NCBI RefSeq assembly: GCF_041381155.1
Contig: NC_091141.1
Location: 23,580,828-23,644,827, forward strand
Direction: 5' to 3'
DNA: 64,000 nucleotides
DNA from: Argopecten irradians
Lineage: Eukaryota > Mollusca > Bivalvia > Pectinida > Pectinidae
Shown here: positions 60,239-64,000 of the stretch, in pieces
Numbering within the stretch: the first letter of the stretch is position 1
Layout: each line of letters begins with the position of its first letter
Notes under the pieces: model-generated
Database searches by the model: none
What the model was told of the DNA's origin: nothing
What the model saw: the letters and a program-made list of their open reading frames with translations, nothing else
Program-made: the position numbers and the translations under genes

Positions 60239-61259
60239 AATTTAAAAATTCGTATTTTTTAACATCACATTACGTTATTTGTTTCTTTAATCTAAGCCAC
60301 GACATGCGTAAAAATATGTCGGAAAATGGAGAAAAAACCCTGATATGAATTGACGTGTCCGCGGTCAATTTCCTATCTTTTTTGGAGTAGAGTTAATATA
60401 TTCTTCATAGATATTGCCGATAAAATGAAATAATATCTTTATGTGACACAAATCATCCGTGAATTATGGCGAATTATCTTGTTGTGTAAGATGCGCGAAA
60501 AATGATATCGTCGGTAAACGGAAGATATGTGTTTTAAGTATCGTTTTTGTCGTCAGCCACTAATTGAATTTGACAGCATCCACTTTGTATACGTATACTA
60601 TATTGATAACAGCGTAAAGTGTTCAATTAAAACAATTCAATAACGACAAGGAACAATATTCCAAATACAAGTATCACTTTTCAAACAATATTTGACATAA
60701 TAGGGCTATGGTTAACCATAATCTTCTCTTCAATTTTTTGGGGTTCTTACCTTCCCCTTGCTATTTTGCAATATATAAAAGCAAGATGTCAAATATAGCA
60801 TTTCCCCTATACTTGATGGATGACGCTAATAGCCAATAAAAGGCATGACTAACCTGAGACAATATGAAACACTACCGAGACAGTAAACCGAGAGCCTACA
60901 TTTGGGTAAAATAGGAAAGGTTATAAGCTGAAAACAATATGAGAATAACATTTAAATCATTACTCTTAGTCACATCATAAGCAGTAGCGCTACTATTTCC
61001 AAGCCGATGAAACTAAATGCTTAATAATGTTATCAAGACGAAACAATTATTACCAAAACTGGCATTTATTGGGAATTATTATTGTGGAAAAAAATATGGG
61101 TAGTCATTTTGATTCGGGTATATCACCATCAAGGCACATACGAGTATGTATATACATTGAACCTGTTAACAGGATGTGATCATAGATCTTCAAATATAAA
61201 TCTAACACAAAAACACGACTTCCAGACTATAACATTGTAGCTGGTGATCTTTGAGACTT

Positions 61260-61830
61260 AATTTTAATGTCATGCAGTTTAATTGGCCAACGAACGGAAT
61301 TTTGAATGTTGTGCAGTTCGACATACGAGATTCGGAAAATGACATGCGACATTAAACATTCGGAATTGGAATACTGTGCAGCTGGACATTCAACATTATA
61401 AAATATAACTGGCTTACGAAGAAACTTTTCAATGCTGTGCAGCTCGACATACGACATACAACATTCAAAATCTGAATGCTGTGCAGCTCGACATTTGACA
61501 TTCAACATTTAGGAAATTGAATTTCATGCAGTTTGCCATACGACATTTAACATATACCATTTGGATGTCGTGAAGCTCGATTAACGGTATTCAACATTCA
61601 AAAATTGACAAAACTATTACTGACCAACGAGTGGACATTTGGATGTTGTGCTGCTCGACATACAACATTCAACAGTCAGGATATGAATATCGTACAGCTC
61701 GACATTCGACATTAAACTTTCAGATTTGAATGTTGTGCAACTAGACATACGGCATTCAACCTTAAGAAACCGCACCATATTAAAGTTTTGAATGTTAAAT
61801 GGGTATATGTCGAATGTCGTATATCGATCC
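61260..61830. repeat. Degenerate minisatellite, unit about 46-62 bp
   Basis: Core GAATGCTGTGCAGCTCGACA and CATACGACATTCAACATT repeated about ten times with variable spacing (near 61304, 61366, 61430, 61474, 61518 and on). Open frames across it on the minus strand are repeat by-products. Confidence 0.75.
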
Positions 61831-61845
61831 AACTTCACACATTTT

Positions 61846-62378
61846 GTTTGTTTGTTTGATTAATTAACGTCCTATTAACAGCTATGGTCATGTAAGGACG
61901 GCCTCCCATGTATGCGGTGTGTTGCATGTATGTTGTGCGAGGTGCGTGTTTTGGGAGACTGCGGTATATTCGTGTTGTGTCTTCTTGTATAGTGGAACTG
62001 TTGCCCTTTTTATAGTGCTATATCACTGAAGCATGCCGCCGAAGACACCAAGCAACACACCCCACCCGGTCACATTATACTGACAACGGGAGAACCAGTC
62101 GTCCCACTCCCTGTATGCTGAGCGCTAAGCGGGAGCAGAAACTACCACTTTTATAGACTTTGGTGTGTCTCGGCCAGGGGACAGAACCCAGAGCCTTCCT
62201 CACAGGGGCGAACGCTCAACTCAAGGCCAAAAGTGAGGCGGTGCCAAGGGAGGCATTAGGAAAGATAAAGTCAGTTAGGAAGAAGAGAAAAGATAAGATC
62301 CTAAATTTAGTCGCCTTTTACGATCATGCAATAGGGGAAGCAGGTACAATTCTAACGCCCTACCTGCAGGGCCATCAC
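61846..62378 (+). mobile_element. SINE-like element, copy 1
   Basis: About 530 bp. The head is TTTGTTTGATTAATTAACG and GTCATGTAAGGACGGCC. The middle is ACCCCACCCGGT. The tail is CGCCTTTTACGATCATGCAA and ends near CTACCTGCAGGGC. The open frame at 62160-62498 reads through it and is not a gene. On the minus strand, a GGGTTCTGTCC string is a weak B-box-like match, so RNA polymerase III origin is only a guess. Confidence 0.65.
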
Positions 62379-62716
62379 ACAACTCTATGGAGTAGCATGA
62401 TATTTTATAACAATATCATATATAAAAGCTCATTGCAAGAACTCACCAGATCTTCTAAATCTCCTGACGATTCATTGAACAGGATATCTGATGTGTAAGG
62501 CTCATGTGCCAGGACAAAAGTTAGTAGAGATTTAAAAGAAGATTAAAAGCATGGTAATGTCCGTTCTTAGGTCACCTGACATATGTATTTACATTTCTCT
62601 CATACCTACCAGTTAAAAAATTGAAAGATGCACTCCATACAAATCTAAACAATACATTAGAGATACACATACTATTAAATATAAACAAAGTCATATTGAG
62701 AACAAGTACGAATCAT

Positions 62717-62951
62717 TTTGTTTGTTTGTTTGTTTGATTAATTAACGTCCTGATTAACAGCTATGGTCATGTAAGGACGGCTCCCATGTATCGCGGATGT
62801 GCTGCGTGTATGTTTGTTCGAGGTGAGTGTTTTGGAGACTGCGGGTGTATTCATGTTGTGTCATTCTTGTATAGTGGAACTGTTGTCCTTTTTATAGTGC
62901 TATAATCACTGAATCATGCCGCCAAAGACACTAAGCAACACACCCCACCCG

Positions 62952-62983
<32 letters not shown>

Positions 62984-63290
62984 ACATTATCCTGACAACG
63001 GGCGAACCAGTCGTCCTACTCCCTGTATGCTGAGCGCTAAGCAGGAGCAGAAACTACCACTTTTATAGACTTTGGTGTGTCTCGGCCAGGGGACAGAACC
63101 CAGAGCCTTCCTCACAGGGGCGAACGCTCAACTCAAGGCCAAAAGTGAGGCGGTGCCAAGGGAGGCATTAGGAAAGAGAAAGTCAGTTAGGAAGAAGAGA
63201 AAAGATAAGATCCTAAATTTAGTCGCCTTTTACGATCATGCAATAGGGGCAGCAGGTACAATTATAACGCCCTACCTGCAGGGCAGGGAC
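62717..63290 (+). mobile_element. SINE-like element, copy 2, with poly-C tract
   Basis: Direct copy of 61846-62378, 872 bp downstream, highly similar throughout. Right after ACCCCACCCGGT it contains a run of about 33 C (around 62950-62982) that copy 1 lacks. The open frame at 63072-63623 starts inside it and runs into unrelated repeat sequence. Confidence 0.65.
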
Positions 63291-63479
63291 AAGTACAATA
63301 AATCTCCCTGTTACACTAACAATGGTTGTTACAACAACTCCTTGAATACTTCTATATCGATTGTGAAACAAGTTATTCAAGTCACTTTCGATGGCCCGGT
63401 TGAAAACGCGCGAGGAATTTTTTACTTGGAGGAAACCGGAGTGCCCAGAGAAAACACACATGATCGGACAGGTGATCTA

Positions 63480-63560
63480 TATGATTCCCTGGCCGGTTCA
63501 CGTCCGTGTCGGGGATCGAACCACGGCCGGCTAGGTGAAAGTATATACCATAGCCAGTTC
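63480..63560 (-). repeat. tRNA-like fragment
   Basis: The minus strand has GGTTCGATCCCCGACAC, a good B box with T-arm, but no convincing A box or cloverleaf. Probably a SINE head remnant. Confidence 0.45.
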
Positions 63561-64000
63561 AGGAGAACTGACCAATCACATTCCAACAGAGATCCTTTTG
63601 AAGACTACAGAGAGCGTCGCTAAACTTAATAGCCACACAATCAACCACGATGTGCCGTTTTTTACGATTATTATTATTTACATCGAACTACCTGTCTGAA
63701 GTTAAGGATAGTCTTGAATATTTTGTTTATATTACGGAGATATAATAATATTCTCAATGTATTGTAAATAAATCAAAATCACTCAGATATTTGTGTTATA
63801 TCTCCATAGCATGAAAAAGTATATTCAAACTAATCCTTTTAATTCAATTTACTAAAGACAGTCTCTTCAGAATTTCAAATTAACTTAAGAACTCCTATGA
63901 AATCCCTAGGCAGTTGTCTCAACCAATCAGAAGCGACATTACAAACGGCAACGGCATTTTCTTGCCCTTTATGGGCTGAGAAAGAATTTAAAGCCATTAA

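Noticed and set aside
62160..63623. Two open frames of 112 and 183 aa starting with the same sequence
   Set aside because: They lie in two copies of a SINE-like repeat, start at the same internal ATG and diverge where the repeats end. No protein family features.

Overview
The window is a piece of an animal nuclear genome: AT-rich, genes with GT-AG introns, long introns and dense short repeats. It is probably a bivalve mollusc, and a scallop is my best guess. The guess rests on repeat families that I associate with bivalves (the block starting with GGTCACCTGAGAC at 17416, the twin elements at 61846 and 62717, hairpin MITEs). It does not rest on a species-diagnostic gene.

Layout. (1) 1702-3783, minus strand: the first four coding exons of a KIF6-type kinesin, running off the left edge. 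(2) 3784-14552: intergenic DNA with a hammerhead-ribozyme-like motif (4748-4800), an 86-bp hairpin and a large field of tRNA-derived repeats (10190-13520). (3) 14570-16479, plus strand: a complete two-exon archaemetzincin (395 aa) with an N-terminal myristoylation signal. (4) 17040-19665: a degenerate minisatellite split by two inserted elements. (5) 20162-24520, plus strand: a complete five-exon cathepsin L-like protein (about 321 aa) whose catalytic cysteine is a serine. (6) 28891-51821, minus strand: a secreted or membrane immunoglobulin-superfamily gene with a signal-peptide exon and four phase 1-1 Ig exons. At least three broken Ig exons and one broken signal-peptide exon lie in and around it, so this is an Ig exon array with visible duplication and decay. 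Its introns hold a 1.3-kb 32-bp minisatellite, a 1.15-kb foldback element and LINE remnants. (7) 52-64 kb: no recognisable gene; a MITE, minisatellites and two near-identical SINE-like elements.

The four genes are not an operon and nothing suggests a shared pathway. Kinesin (motor), archaemetzincin (zinc peptidase), cathepsin-like protein (secretory or lysosomal) and Ig receptor (surface or secreted) are ordinary neighbours. The points most worth a second look are the Ser-His-Asn cathepsin homologue, the Ig exon array with its pseudoexons, the myristoylated archaemetzincin and the hammerhead-like motif. All exon joins were made by eye from splice-site phase and family similarity; no search or transcript data were available.
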